DNA from: Seohaeicola sp024304985 | GTDB lineage: Bacteria; Pseudomonadota; Alphaproteobacteria; Rhodobacterales; Rhodobacteraceae | DNA length: 64,000 bases | Direction of reading: 5' to 3' | Assembly: GCF_028802875.1 (NCBI RefSeq) | Contig: NZ_JARAMP010000005.1 | Coordinates: 62,001-126,000 of the forward strand | In this document: piece after piece, positions 1 to 8,721 of the stretch | How positions within the stretch are numbered: position 1 is the stretch's first letter | Layout of the letters: each line of letters opens with the position of its first letter | Made by a program: the position numbers and the translations under genes | The notes under the pieces: model-generated | What the model was told of the DNA's origin: nothing | The model's database searches: none | The model's input: the letters and a program-made list of their open reading frames with translations, nothing else

Positions 1-435
1 CTGACCCATGTCGCCAATGGAATCTGCCACTCCTCGGGGGATGATCTGTCGCTGCGGTTGCTGGCGCTGCATGAGCAGCTGACCGCCGTTGTCGCGCAAT
101 ACCGGCCCGATACGGCGGCGGTGGAGCATACATTCGTGAACAAGGACGGTGTCGCCACGCTGAAACTGGGGCAGGCGCGCGGGATCGCCTTGCTGGTACC
201 GGCGCAGGCCGGGTTGACGGTGGGCGAATATGCCCCGAATGCGGTAAAAAAGACCGTGGTCGGCGTGGGCCATGCGGCCAAGGAACAGGTGCAGCATATG
301 GTGCGGATGCAGTTGCCGGGCGTGGTTCTGGCGGGGCCGGACGCGGCGGATGCCTTGGCGGTGGCGATCTGCCATGCCCATCATGGGGCCGCCGGCAGCC
401 CGCTGGCCGCCGCGATCCGGAGGGCGACGGCATGA
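1..435 (+). CDS. ruvC: RuvC Holliday junction endonuclease, 5' end cut off
   Basis: RuvC cuts Holliday junctions after RuvAB branch migration. The reading frame is open from base 1, so the window edge removes the first roughly 25 residues, including the N-terminal catalytic Asp. The 144 visible residues begin LTHVANG and keep the VEHTFVNKD segment with a catalytic Glu and, near the C-terminus, GPDAADALAVAICHA, which holds the two C-terminal catalytic Asp residues. The stop overlaps the ruvA start (ATGA at 432-435), so the genes are translationally coupled. Identification rests on these motifs and on the ruvA-ruvB neighbours. Confidence 0.96.
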   Translation: MTHVANGICHSSGDDLSLRLLALHEQLTAVVAQYRPDTAAVEHTFVNKDGVATLKLGQARGIALLVPAQAGLTVGEYAPNAVKKTVVGVGHAAKEQVQHMVRMQLPGVVLAGPDAADALAVAICHAHHGAAGSPLAAAIRRATA

Positions 436-1118
436 TCGGAAAGCTGACTGGCCGCATAGATTACCGCGCCGAGGATCATTTGCTGATCGACGTGGGCGGG
501 GTGGGGTATCTGGTCTATTGCTCGGACCGGACGCTGGCCGCCCTGCCGGGGCCGGGCAATGTGGTGGCGCTTTATACCGATCTGGTGGTGCGCGAGGATC
601 TGATGCAGCTTTACGGCTTTCCCACGCTGCTGGAGAAGGAATGGCACCGCCTTCTGATGGGGGTGCAGGGCGTGGGGGCCAAGGCAGCGCTGGCCATTCT
701 GGGCGCTTTGGGGGCGGAAGGTGTCAGTCGCGCGATCATGCTGGGCGACATGAACGCGATCAAGGCGGCCAAGGGCATCGGCCCCAAGACCGCGCAGCGC
801 GTGGTGATCGAATTGAAGGACAAGGCCCCCGCCGTGATGGCGATGGGCGGCACCCTGTCGGCGGCGATGGGCACCGCGCCCGCGGCGGTGGAGGGCGAGG
901 TGATCGACGCCGCTCCCGCAGCGCGCAAGGCGCCTGCTCCCGCGCGGCCATCCGGCAGTGCGGCGGCGCAATCGGATGCCTTGTCCGCCCTGACCAATCT
1001 GGGTTATTCCCCCGGAGATGCGGCAGGCGCCGTGGCCCGCGCGGCGATGGACGCGCCCGAGGCCGATGCCGCCGCCCTGATCCGCGCCGCCCTCAAGGCG
1101 CTGGCCCCGAAAGGGTAA
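432..1118 (+). CDS. ruvA: RuvA Holliday junction DNA-binding subunit
   Basis: RuvA (228 aa) binds the four-way junction and loads the RuvB motor. The N-terminus MIGKLTGRIDY opens the OB-fold domain, and the central helix-hairpin-helix part is visible as QGVGAKAALAIL and KGIGPKTAQRVVIELK. An Ala/Pro-rich linker (about residues 140-175) leads to the C-terminal RuvB-binding domain ending near ALKALAPKG. The long linker makes it slightly longer than the E. coli protein, as is common in alphaproteobacteria. The start overlaps the ruvC stop by four bases and ruvB follows three bases after the stop. Confidence 0.97.
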   Translation: MIGKLTGRIDYRAEDHLLIDVGGVGYLVYCSDRTLAALPGPGNVVALYTDLVVREDLMQLYGFPTLLEKEWHRLLMGVQGVGAKAALAILGALGAEGVSRAIMLGDMNAIKAAKGIGPKTAQRVVIELKDKAPAVMAMGGTLSAAMGTAPAAVEGEVIDAAPAARKAPAPARPSGSAAAQSDALSALTNLGYSPGDAAGAVARAAMDAPEADAAALIRAALKALAPKG

Positions 1119-1121
1119 GAG

Positions 1122-2141
1122 ATGACGCAGCCCGACCCGATTCTGGACCCGACACAGCAGCCCGAGGATTTCGATCGCGCCCTGCGTCCGCAGGGCTTGG
1201 ACGAGTTCATCGGACAGGCCGAGGCGCGGGCGAATCTGCGCGTCTTCATCCAGTCGGCGCGCCAGCGCGGCGAGGCGATGGATCACACGCTGTTTCATGG
1301 CCCCCCCGGTCTGGGAAAGACCACGCTGGCGCAGATCATGGCGCGCGAATTGGGGGTGGGGTTTCGGATGACATCCGGCCCCGTGCTGGCCAAGGCGGGC
1401 GATCTGGCGGCGATCCTGACCAATCTGGAAGCGCGCGATGTGCTGTTCATCGACGAGATCCACCGGCTGAACCCGGCGGTGGAGGAGGTGCTTTACCCCG
1501 CGCTGGAGGATTTCCAGCTTGATCTGGTGATCGGCGAGGGACCTGCGGCGCGGACCGTGCGGATCGAATTGCAGCCCTTCACGCTGGTGGGGGCGACCAC
1601 GCGGATGGGCTTGCTGACCACGCCATTGCGTGATCGTTTCGGGATTCCCACGCGGCTGGTTTTCTATACGGATGCGGAACTCTATGAGATCGTGATCCGC
1701 AATGCCCGGCTTTTGGGGGCGCCCGCCGAGGAAGGCGGCGCGATGGAGATCGCGCGCCGGTCACGCGGCACGCCGCGCATCGCGGGGCGCCTGTTGCGCC
1801 GCGTGGTGGATTTCGCGCTGATCGAGGGCAATGGCCGCGTGACGCGCGAGATTGCGGATTACGCGCTGACCCGGCTGGGCGTGGATCATCTGGGGCTGGA
1901 CGGGGCGGATCGGCGTTACCTGCGTCTGATCGCCGAGAACTATCAGGGTGGCCCGGTGGGGATCGAGACGCTGTCGGCGGCGCTGTCGGAAAGCCGCGAT
2001 GCGCTGGAAGAGGTGATCGAGCCTTTCCTGCTGCAACAGGGGCTGATCCAGCGCACGCCGCGCGGCCGGATGCTGGCGCAGAAGGCGTGGACGCATCTGG
2101 GGCTGGATGCGCCCAAGCGTGAGGCCGATCTGTTCGGCTGA
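1122..2141 (+). CDS. ruvB: RuvB branch-migration ATPase
   Basis: RuvB (339 aa) is the hexameric AAA+ motor that drives branch migration in the RuvABC resolvasome. Walker A is GPPGLGKT at residues 60-67 and Walker B ends in FIDEIH around 109-114; the sensor region GATTRMGLLTTPLRDRFG follows. The C-terminal winged-helix domain contains ENYQGGPVGIETLSAAL. Length is normal for the family. It sits three bases after ruvA, completing a ruvCAB operon. Confidence 0.98.
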   Translation: MTQPDPILDPTQQPEDFDRALRPQGLDEFIGQAEARANLRVFIQSARQRGEAMDHTLFHGPPGLGKTTLAQIMARELGVGFRMTSGPVLAKAGDLAAILTNLEARDVLFIDEIHRLNPAVEEVLYPALEDFQLDLVIGEGPAARTVRIELQPFTLVGATTRMGLLTTPLRDRFGIPTRLVFYTDAELYEIVIRNARLLGAPAEEGGAMEIARRSRGTPRIAGRLLRRVVDFALIEGNGRVTREIADYALTRLGVDHLGLDGADRRYLRLIAENYQGGPVGIETLSAALSESRDALEEVIEPFLLQQGLIQRTPRGRMLAQKAWTHLGLDAPKREADLFG

Positions 2142-2152
2142 GGCGTGGACTT

Positions 2153-2179
2153 TGAGTATTTTTGGCAAGATGAAGGAAA
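2153..2179 (+). repeat. Intergenic repeat, short variant (copy A)
   Basis: The sequence GAGTATTTTTGGCAAGATGA followed by AGGAAAG lies between ruvB and the next gene. It is a short form of a repeat found elsewhere in the window (21678, 27423, 32053, 62533, and reversed at 57110). Here the AAGGAAAGG end also serves as the ribosome binding site of the downstream gene. Confidence 0.6.
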
Positions 2180-2189
2180 GGGCGCGGGC

Positions 2190-2825
2190 ATGGCGGAGGC
2201 GTTGAGCGCGAAGGATGTCGAGGCGCTGTTCACGCGGTCTGATGGCACATATGCCTTTGCGCGCTGGGGGCGGCCGATCGCGCCTGTGGTGTTCGGGGTC
2301 GAGGATGAGACACTGGCCGTGATCAAGGGCGCGCTGGAGGCGGTTGTGACGCTGGCGGGCCATGAGATGGCCGAGACCGACCCGGAACTGGGCGCGAACC
2401 TGATGGTGTTCTTCTGCCGTGATTGGGATGAGTTGGCAGATGTGCCCAATCTGGACCGTCTGGTGCCGGACCTTGTGCCCCTGGTGGCGCGGTTGAAGGC
2501 GGCGGAGGCCAATCAATACCGGATTTTCCGCTTTGATGCGGCAGGCGGGATCAAGGCGAGTTTCGTGTTCTTGCGGATGGATGCGCATTTGCAGGCGGTG
2601 GGGGCGGATGTTCTGGCGCTGTCACAAGTGGTGCAGACGATTTTGCTGTGGTCGGATATGGCGTTTCGGGATCGCTCGCCGCTGGCGGTGGCGGGCGGGC
2701 AAACGATCCTGCGGCCCGAGATCGCGGGGCTGATCCGGGCGGCCTATGATCCGGTGATGCCTGTAGTGGCGCAGGATGCGTCCCATGCGTTGCGTCTGGT
2801 GGCGCGGCTGGGGCGGGTGGTGTGA
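2190..2825 (+). CDS. Conserved hypothetical protein
   Basis: A 211-residue soluble protein with no signal peptide or membrane segment; I do not recognise a named family. I start it at ATG 2190 (MAEALSAKDVEAL) because AAGGAAAGG stands just upstream; an in-frame GTG at 2145 would add 15 residues encoded by a dispersed repeat. Its mixed sequence contains ARWGRPIAPVVFG and RIFRFDAAGGIKASFVFLRM, compatible with a folded alpha/beta protein. It may be co-transcribed with ruvB. It meets bhcR tail to tail, the two stops sharing the string TGATCA. Confidence 0.75.
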   Translation: MAEALSAKDVEALFTRSDGTYAFARWGRPIAPVVFGVEDETLAVIKGALEAVVTLAGHEMAETDPELGANLMVFFCRDWDELADVPNLDRLVPDLVPLVARLKAAEANQYRIFRFDAAGGIKASFVFLRMDAHLQAVGADVLALSQVVQTILLWSDMAFRDRSPLAVAGGQTILRPEIAGLIRAAYDPVMPVVAQDASHALRLVARLGRVV

Positions 2826-3644
2826 TCAGCCTGGCGTGCCGCCCAGGGCGCGGGTGATCTCGGCCGCGGCGGCGGCGACCTGGCGGCCATAGTCGGGGAT
2901 GCTGCGCGCGTCGAAGCGGGCCGAGGGGCCGGAGATGGAGACGCCGCCCACAGCCTCGCCCTGCGCGTCGAAGATGGCGGCGCCGATACAGGCCATGCCC
3001 AGATGCCGCTCCTCGCGGTCAAAGGACCAGCCGCGCGCGCGGGTCAGGTCGAGATCGGCGAAAAGCTCGGCCGGGGTGGAAAGCGTGTGATCCGTGAAGG
3101 CGGGCAGGCCCGCCGATTGGATCAGCGCGCGCAGGCGGGGTTCGGACAGGGTGGCGAGGATGGCCTTGCCGGTGCCCGAGGCATGCATCGGCGTGCGCGT
3201 ACCCGGGTTGAAGAAGGCGCGGATCGGGTGCGGGGTTTCGATCTGGCCGATGAACACCACCTCGGCCCCGTCGCGGATGGCAAGATTCGCGGTTTCGCCC
3301 GTGGAGTCCATCAATGCGCGCATGACAGGGCGGCTGAGTTCGGCCAGATTCATGCGCTTGAGGAAGGAGGCGCCCGTCCGATAGGCCTCGATGCCCACCA
3401 TCCAGTCCTGCGTCGCCTCATCCAGTTCGGCGAAACGGTGTTTTTGCAGCGTGGTCAGGATGCGGTGCGTGGTGGCCGTGGGGATGCCGAGGCTGAGCGA
3501 CAGATCGGTCAATGAGGCGCGTTCCTGCCGGGCCAGTGCGTGCAGCACGCCCAAGGCGCGGTCCAGCGCCTGCATGGTTTGCGCGCCGGTGTCGGTGAAG
3601 GGCGATTTGGGGCGGCCGCGTGATTTGCGTTCGGTCTGGGTCAT
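2826..3644 (-). CDS. bhcR: BhcR, IclR-family regulator of the beta-hydroxyaspartate cycle
   Basis: A 272-aa IclR-type regulator. The N-terminal winged helix includes ASLTDLSLSLGIPTATTHRIL, and the C-terminal effector domain includes GTRTPMHASGTGKAILA and SFDREERHLGMACIGAAIFD. The start chosen is ATG 3644 (MTQTERKSRGRPKS) with an AGGACA-like ribosome site; an in-frame ATG at 3689 would lie inside the operator. It is divergent from bhcA. In Paracoccus denitrificans, BhcR binds the bhc promoter and responds to glyoxylate; assignment here rests on family plus position. The operator lies 45 bp upstream of its start, so autoregulation is likely. Confidence 0.88.
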   Translation of the reverse strand: MTQTERKSRGRPKSPFTDTGAQTMQALDRALGVLHALARQERASLTDLSLSLGIPTATTHRILTTLQKHRFAELDEATQDWMVGIEAYRTGASFLKRMNLAELSRPVMRALMDSTGETANLAIRDGAEVVFIGQIETPHPIRAFFNPGTRTPMHASGTGKAILATLSEPRLRALIQSAGLPAFTDHTLSTPAELFADLDLTRARGWSFDREERHLGMACIGAAIFDAQGEAVGGVSISGPSARFDARSIPDYGRQVAAAAAEITRALGGTPG

Positions 3645-3688
3645 GGATCTGTCCTGATGCGGGCTTGGCTGCCGCACAGGGTAGATCA

Positions 3689-3735
3689 TTTCTGAAAAAT
3701 ATTTTCAATGTGGGGATGAAAAGATTTTTCAGAAA
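3689..3735. promoter_or_regulatory. Double palindromic operator between bhcR and bhcA
   Basis: Two copies of TGAAAA-N3-TTTTCA occupy 3693-3707 and 3717-3731, centred 24 bp apart. Together they form a larger symmetric element whose outer arms TTTCTGAAAAAT (3689-3700) and ATTTTTCAGAAA (3724-3735) are exact reverse complements. The stretch is strikingly AT-rich for this genome and sits in the divergent promoter region, 45 bp from bhcR and about 122 bp from bhcA. The likely ligand is BhcR; that is inference. A TTGAGA at 3795-3800 could be part of the bhcA promoter, but no convincing -10 was found. Confidence 0.75.
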
Positions 3736-3857
3736 CAGGAAAAATCATAAAAAACAGGTGGTCAGCGTCTTTTTGTCAGAAGTGGAAAGAGTTTTTGAGA
3801 AAATTGCGGGCTGGGAAAACTCTGCTACCCTAGGGGCAACTCAGGAGGAGAGCGACC

Positions 3858-5048
3858 ATGTCCGACCAGAACCCGGTGTTCATCCCCGGCCCGACCAATA
3901 TCCCCGATCGTCTGCGTCTTGCGATGCAGGTGCAGACCCGCGATCATCGCGCGCCGGATTTTGTCGATACTTTTGCCCCCGTGCTGGAAGATACCAAGCG
4001 TGTCTTTGGCACTGTGTCGGGGCGCGTTATCACCTTTCCGTCCAGCGGGACGGGCGGATGGGAGGCGGCGATCAGCAATACGCTGTCGCCCGGTGATCGT
4101 GTGCTGGTGGCGCGCTATGGCATGTTCTCGCATCGCTGGATCGACATGTGCCAGCGGCATGGGCTGGATGTGCAGGTGATCGACTGCGACTGGGGGACGG
4201 GCGCGCCGGCGGACCTGTTCGCAGAGGCGTTGCGCGCGGATAAAGTGCACAAGATCAAGGCGGTGCTGGTCACGCATAACGAGACGGCGACGGGTGTCGT
4301 GTCGGACATTGCCGCCGTGCGCGGTGCGATGGACGGGGCGGGGCATCCGGCGCTGTTGATGGTGGATTGCGTCAGTTCCCTGGCCTCGATGCCCTTCGAG
4401 ATGGACGCCTGGGGCGTGGATATCGCGGTGGCAGGGTCGCAAAAGGGGTTCATGCTGGCGACCGGCATGGCGATCCTAGGGGTCAGTGAAAAGGCGCTGA
4501 GCCATATGGACAGCGCGAAGCTGCCGCGCACGTTTTTCGATTTCCGCGACATGCTGGCGGCCAATGCCAAGGGGGGCTTTCCCTATACGCCGCCCTTGCA
4601 ATTGATCTACGGGATGCGTGAGAGCCTGAAGATGCTGTTCGAGGAGGGGTTGGACAATGTCTATGCCCGCCATACGCGGCTGGCGGGGGGCGTCCGGGCG
4701 GCGGTGCGGGCTTGGGGGATGGATCTGGTGGCGCGGTCGCCGGAGCTATATTCCGATACGGTGTCGGCCATCTATGTGCCGAAAGGGTTCGACAGTAACG
4801 CGCTGACGGAACATGCCTTTTCGGCCTATGGCCTGTCTTTCGGGATCGGGTTGGGGCAGATGAATGGCAAAGCCTTCCGCATCGGGCATCTGGGGATGCT
4901 GACCGATGTGATGGTCCTGTCGGGGCTGGCGGGGATCGAGATGGCGATGGCGGATCTGGACTATCCGATCCGGCTGGGCGCAGGCGTGGCGGCGGCGCAG
5001 GATCATTTCCGGGCGACGCGCGCGGCATCCTTGAAATCAGCGGCGTGA
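3858..5048 (+). CDS. bhcA: BhcA, L-aspartate:glyoxylate aminotransferase
   Basis: A 396-aa class V PLP aminotransferase that makes glycine from glyoxylate with aspartate as donor, the first step of the beta-hydroxyaspartate cycle. It opens with NPVFIPGPTNIP; FPSSGTGGWEAAISNTLSPG binds cofactor phosphate, and the PLP lysine is K196 in AGSQKGFML. The ribosome site AGGAGG (3843-3848) fixes the start. Length matches the Paracoccus enzyme. The position as first gene of a bhcABCD run downstream of bhcR separates it from generic serine-glyoxylate aminotransferases. Confidence 0.93.
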   Translation: MSDQNPVFIPGPTNIPDRLRLAMQVQTRDHRAPDFVDTFAPVLEDTKRVFGTVSGRVITFPSSGTGGWEAAISNTLSPGDRVLVARYGMFSHRWIDMCQRHGLDVQVIDCDWGTGAPADLFAEALRADKVHKIKAVLVTHNETATGVVSDIAAVRGAMDGAGHPALLMVDCVSSLASMPFEMDAWGVDIAVAGSQKGFMLATGMAILGVSEKALSHMDSAKLPRTFFDFRDMLAANAKGGFPYTPPLQLIYGMRESLKMLFEEGLDNVYARHTRLAGGVRAAVRAWGMDLVARSPELYSDTVSAIYVPKGFDSNALTEHAFSAYGLSFGIGLGQMNGKAFRIGHLGMLTDVMVLSGLAGIEMAMADLDYPIRLGAGVAAAQDHFRATRAASLKSAA

Positions 5049-5055
5049 GGAGGCG

Positions 5056-6018
5056 ATGAAAGACGTGATTTATCCAAGTTTTGACGATGTGATCGCGGCG
5101 CATGAGCGGATCCTGCCCTATATCCATCGCACGCCTGTGCTGACATCGACTTACCTGAACGCGCTGACCGGGGCCGATCTGCATTTCAAATGCGAGAACT
5201 TCCAGAAGGCGGGTGCCTTCAAGGTGCGGGGCGCCTGCAATGCGGTGTTCGGCCTGCCCGAGGAGAAACTGGCGCGCGGTGTGGCGACGCATTCCAGTGG
5301 CAACCATGCGCTGTCGCTGTCCTATGCGGCGGGGCGGCGGGGGATCCCCTGCACGGTGGTGATGCCGCGCACCGCGCCCGAGGCCAAGAAGGCGGCCGTG
5401 CGGGGCTATGGCGGGCGGATCGTGGAATGCGAGCCGTCCACCAGCAGCCGCGAGGCGGTCTTTGCCCAAGTGGTCGAGGAAACGGGCGCGGAATTTGTGC
5501 ATCCCTACAATGACTTGCGCGTGATCACGGGGCAGGCGACATGCTCGCGCGAATTGATGGAGCAGGTCGAGGGTCTGGACGGGATCGTGGCCCCGATTGG
5601 CGGCGGCGGCATGATTTCGGGCACCTGCCTGACCGTGTCGAGCACCGCGCCGGGGGTGAAGATCTATGCGGCAGAGCCGCTGAATGCGGATGACGCGGCG
5701 CGTAGTTTCCGCGCGGGACATATCATCGCGGATGATGCGCCGGTGACTGTGGCGGATGGCCTGAAAGTGCCGCTCAAGGAGAATACATGGCACTATGTGT
5801 CCAACCATGTGACCGATATCCTGACCGCGACGGAGGAGGAAATCATCGCGGCCATGAAGCTGACATGGGAGCGGATGAAGATCGTGATCGAGCCAAGCTG
5901 CGCCGTGCCGCTGGCCGTGATCCTGAAGAATAGGGACGTTTTTGCGGGCAAGCGCATCGGCGTCATCATCACCGGCGGCAACGTCGATCTGGACAAATTG
6001 CCCTGGATGCAGGGCTGA
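5056..6018 (+). CDS. bhcB: BhcB, beta-hydroxyaspartate dehydratase
   Basis: A 320-aa fold-type II PLP enzyme of the serine/threonine dehydratase family that dehydrates erythro-beta-hydroxyaspartate to iminosuccinate. The PLP lysine is K56 in GAFKVRGA, SSGNHA is at 80-85, and the phosphate-binding loop GGGGMISG is at 182-189. The start seven bases after bhcA is preceded by GAGGAGG. Sequence alone could also fit a threonine dehydratase or serine racemase; the gene order makes BhcB the better call. Confidence 0.92.
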   Translation: MKDVIYPSFDDVIAAHERILPYIHRTPVLTSTYLNALTGADLHFKCENFQKAGAFKVRGACNAVFGLPEEKLARGVATHSSGNHALSLSYAAGRRGIPCTVVMPRTAPEAKKAAVRGYGGRIVECEPSTSSREAVFAQVVEETGAEFVHPYNDLRVITGQATCSRELMEQVEGLDGIVAPIGGGGMISGTCLTVSSTAPGVKIYAAEPLNADDAARSFRAGHIIADDAPVTVADGLKVPLKENTWHYVSNHVTDILTATEEEIIAAMKLTWERMKIVIEPSCAVPLAVILKNRDVFAGKRIGVIITGGNVDLDKLPWMQG

Positions 6019-6029
6019 GGAGACACCCC

Positions 6030-7193
6030 ATGACCAAACATGTGAACCTGTCGGATTATGAAGTGGGCTATGATATTCCCGCCGCGATCGGGATGGATGA
6101 AAAGGATATCCAGACGCCGTGTCTGGTGCTTGATCTGGACGCTTTGGAGTGGAATATTGCAAAGATGGGTCGTTTCGCGCAAGAAATGGGCGTGAGGCAC
6201 CGGGTGCATGGCAAGATGCACAAGTCCGTGGATGTGGCGTTGTTGCAGGAGCGTCTGGGCGGATCTTGCGGCGTGTGCTGCCAGAAGGTGTCCGAGGCCG
6301 AGGTGTTCGCGCGCGGCGGGATCAAGGATGTGCTGGTCAGCAATCAGGTGCGCGATCCGGCCAAGATCGACCGACTGGCGCGCATTCCCAAGCTGGGGGC
6401 ACGCACGATTGTCTGCGTGGATGACGTGGAAAATGTCGCCGATCTGTCGGCGGCAGCGGTCCGGCATGGCACGCAGATCGAATGTCTGGTCGAGATCGAC
6501 TGCGGCGCGGGGCGCTGCGGGGTGACGACGACGCCTGCTGTGGTGGAAATCGCTCGGGCGATTGATTCCGCGCCTGGCCTGCGGTTCGCGGGTTTGCAAG
6601 CCTATCAGGGCGCGATGCAGCACATGGACAATTATGATGACCGCAAGGCCAAGATCGACATTGCCGTGGCGCAGGTGCGCGATGCGGTCGAGGGGTTGAA
6701 GGCCGTGGGGCTGGACTGCGATATCGTCGGCGGCGGCGGCACGGGCAGCTATTATTTTGAAGGGAATTCGGGCGTTTACAACGAGTTGCAGTGCGGGTCC
6801 TATGCCTTCATGGATGCGGATTACGGGCGGATTCTGGACAAGGACGGCAAGCGGATTGATCAGGGCGAGTGGGAGAATGCGTTGTTCATCCTGACGAGCG
6901 TGATGAGCCATGCCAAGGCGGACAAGGCGATTGTCGATGCCGGGTTGAAGGCGCAGTCGGTGGATAGCGGCCTGCCGGTGATCTTTGGGCGCGATGACGT
7001 GACCTACGTGAAATGTTCGGATGAGCATGGGGTTGTGGCCGATCCGCAGGGTGTCTTGAAGGTCAATGACAAGCTGCGGCTGGTGCCCGGTCACTGTGAT
7101 CCGACCTGCAATGTGCATGACTGGTATGTCGGCGTCAGGAACGGCAAGGTCGAGACGCTGTGGCCCGTGTCGGCGCGCGGGAAGGCGTTCTGA
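6030..7193 (+). CDS. bhcC: BhcC, beta-hydroxyaspartate aldolase
   Basis: A 387-aa fold-type III PLP enzyme of the D-threonine aldolase / D-serine dehydratase type. It condenses glycine and glyoxylate to erythro-beta-hydroxyaspartate. The N-terminal barrel strand TPCLVLDLDALEWNI is followed by the PLP lysine motif HGKMHKSVDVA (Lys near 62). The C-terminal PGHCDPTCNVHD carries the His and Cys typical of the family's divalent metal site. It follows bhcB closely with an AGGAG-type ribosome site and is directly followed by bhcD. Confidence 0.92.
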   Translation: MTKHVNLSDYEVGYDIPAAIGMDEKDIQTPCLVLDLDALEWNIAKMGRFAQEMGVRHRVHGKMHKSVDVALLQERLGGSCGVCCQKVSEAEVFARGGIKDVLVSNQVRDPAKIDRLARIPKLGARTIVCVDDVENVADLSAAAVRHGTQIECLVEIDCGAGRCGVTTTPAVVEIARAIDSAPGLRFAGLQAYQGAMQHMDNYDDRKAKIDIAVAQVRDAVEGLKAVGLDCDIVGGGGTGSYYFEGNSGVYNELQCGSYAFMDADYGRILDKDGKRIDQGEWENALFILTSVMSHAKADKAIVDAGLKAQSVDSGLPVIFGRDDVTYVKCSDEHGVVADPQGVLKVNDKLRLVPGHCDPTCNVHDWYVGVRNGKVETLWPVSARGKAF

Positions 7194-7194
7194 G

Positions 7195-8169
7195 ATGGGT
7201 CAGATTGCGATCATCCCCGAGGATGTCTGCGCGCAGGTGGTGACGCCCGAGGCCGCTTTTGCGGCGGTCGAGGGGGTCTTTGCCGCCATGGCGCGGGGGG
7301 AGGCGCGGAACTTTCCGGTGGTGCGCGAGGCGTTGGGGCATGCGGATGCGCTTTATGGTTTCAAATCGGGTTTTGACAAGGCGGGGATGGCGCTGGGTGT
7401 GAAATCAGGTGGTTTTTGGCCGGGAAATGTCGCCCTTGGGTTGACTAATCATCAGTCCACGATCTTCCTGTTCGACCCTGATACCGGCCAGTTGCAGGCA
7501 TTGGTGGGCGGAAATTACCTGACTGCGATCCGCACGGCGGCGGCCTCGTCCGTTTCGATCGCGCATCTGGCGCGGCCGGATGCGAAGGTGCTGGGCATGG
7601 TGGGTGCGGGGCATCAATCGACCTTCCAGCTGCGCGCGGCCGTCCGCCAGCGGGCGTTCGAAAAGGTCGTGGCCTGGAACCCGCATCCCGACATGCTGCC
7701 GAAACTGGCGGCGGTGGCGGCGGAGCTTGGCCTGCCTTTCGAGGCGGTGGAGCGCGAAGCGCTGGGAGCTGAGGCGGATGTGATCATCACCATCACCTCG
7801 GCTTTCGAGCCGCTGATGATGAAGGGCTGGATCAAGCCGGGCACGCATGTCGCCTGCATGGGCACCGATACCAAGGGAAAGCAGGAGGTGGATGCCAATC
7901 TGCTGGCGGCGGCGACGGTGTTCACCGATGAGGTGGCGCAATCCGTCACCATCGGCGAGGCGCAGCATGCGATTGCCGCGGGGCTGATCCATGAGAGCGA
8001 CATTGTGCCGCTGGGGGCGGTGATCAACGGGACCCATCCGGGCCGGACGGGGGCCGATGAGATCACGGTTTTCGATGGCACCGGGGTGGGGTTGCAGGAT
8101 CTGGCGGTGGCCCATGTGGCGATGCGCGCGGCACAGGCGCGGGGGCTGGGGGCAAGCGTCGCGCTGTGA
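7195..8169 (+). CDS. bhcD: BhcD, iminosuccinate reductase
   Basis: A 324-aa member of the ornithine cyclodeaminase / mu-crystallin family. In the cycle it reduces iminosuccinate to L-aspartate, regenerating the amino donor for BhcA. The Rossmann motif is visible as VLGMVGAGHQSTFQLRA, and the N-terminal segment GFKSGFDKAGMALGVKSGG fits the substrate site. The start ATG 7195 is one base after the bhcC stop (TGAGATG); an open frame continues upstream inside bhcC but is not coding. This completes bhcABCD as a tight operon that turns two glyoxylate into one oxaloacetate. Confidence 0.92.
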   Translation: MGQIAIIPEDVCAQVVTPEAAFAAVEGVFAAMARGEARNFPVVREALGHADALYGFKSGFDKAGMALGVKSGGFWPGNVALGLTNHQSTIFLFDPDTGQLQALVGGNYLTAIRTAAASSVSIAHLARPDAKVLGMVGAGHQSTFQLRAAVRQRAFEKVVAWNPHPDMLPKLAAVAAELGLPFEAVEREALGAEADVIITITSAFEPLMMKGWIKPGTHVACMGTDTKGKQEVDANLLAAATVFTDEVAQSVTIGEAQHAIAAGLIHESDIVPLGAVINGTHPGRTGADEITVFDGTGVGLQDLAVAHVAMRAAQARGLGASVAL

Positions 8170-8234
8170 GGGTTGCGGTCGGGGGTGGATTTGGCGCTAA
8201 TGCGTGCAACCATCCCTGACCGAAGGCCACGCCC

Positions 8235-8621
8235 ATGCCCCATACTCTGCCGATCCGCGTCTATTACGAGGATACCGATATGGCGGGGATCGTCTATTAC
8301 GCCAATTACTTACGCTATATCGAGCGGGCCCGCAGCGATTGGGTGCGCGGGTTGGGGATCGACCAGAACGCGATGAAGGCGCAAGGTCTGGTCTTTGCGG
8401 TGCGGCGGGTCGAGGCGGATTACCTGATGCCCGCGCGATTGGACGACGAACTGGTGGTCGAGACCGAGGTGGTGCAGGTCACGGGCGCGCGGCTGGTCAT
8501 GGATCAGGTGGTGTGGCGCGGCAAGGACCGGCTGTTTCACGCCATTGTCACTGTCGTGGTGATCTCGGACAGCGGTCATCCGGCGCGGATGCCGGCAAAT
8601 ATTCGCCAGATGTTGCATTGA
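8235..8621 (+). CDS. ybgC: YbgC, Tol-Pal-associated acyl-CoA thioesterase
   Basis: A 128-aa 4HBT-type hotdog thioesterase. The signature is YYEDTDMAGIVYYANYLRY, with the catalytic Asp at about residue 15. YbgC proteins hydrolyse acyl-CoA thioesters and are the conserved first gene of tol-pal operons; here tolQ begins 100 bases later. Length is typical. A promoter for tolQ could sit in the intervening 100 bases, but nothing clear was seen. Confidence 0.93.
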   Translation: MPHTLPIRVYYEDTDMAGIVYYANYLRYIERARSDWVRGLGIDQNAMKAQGLVFAVRRVEADYLMPARLDDELVVETEVVQVTGARLVMDQVVWRGKDRLFHAIVTVVVISDSGHPARMPANIRQMLH

Positions 8622-8721
8622 TGTGATCGAATGACGCAGATGTGTTGGCCTTCCCCTTTGAACTAGGGTAGTTTGCCTGCCAAATGGACCGCCAACGCGG
8701 CCGATAGTCAGAGCAGGCATA

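Noticed and set aside
4483..6162. A 559-codon minus-strand open frame across bhcA-bhcB
   Set aside because: Antisense to two clear PLP enzymes; His/Arg/Pro-rich, no start signal.
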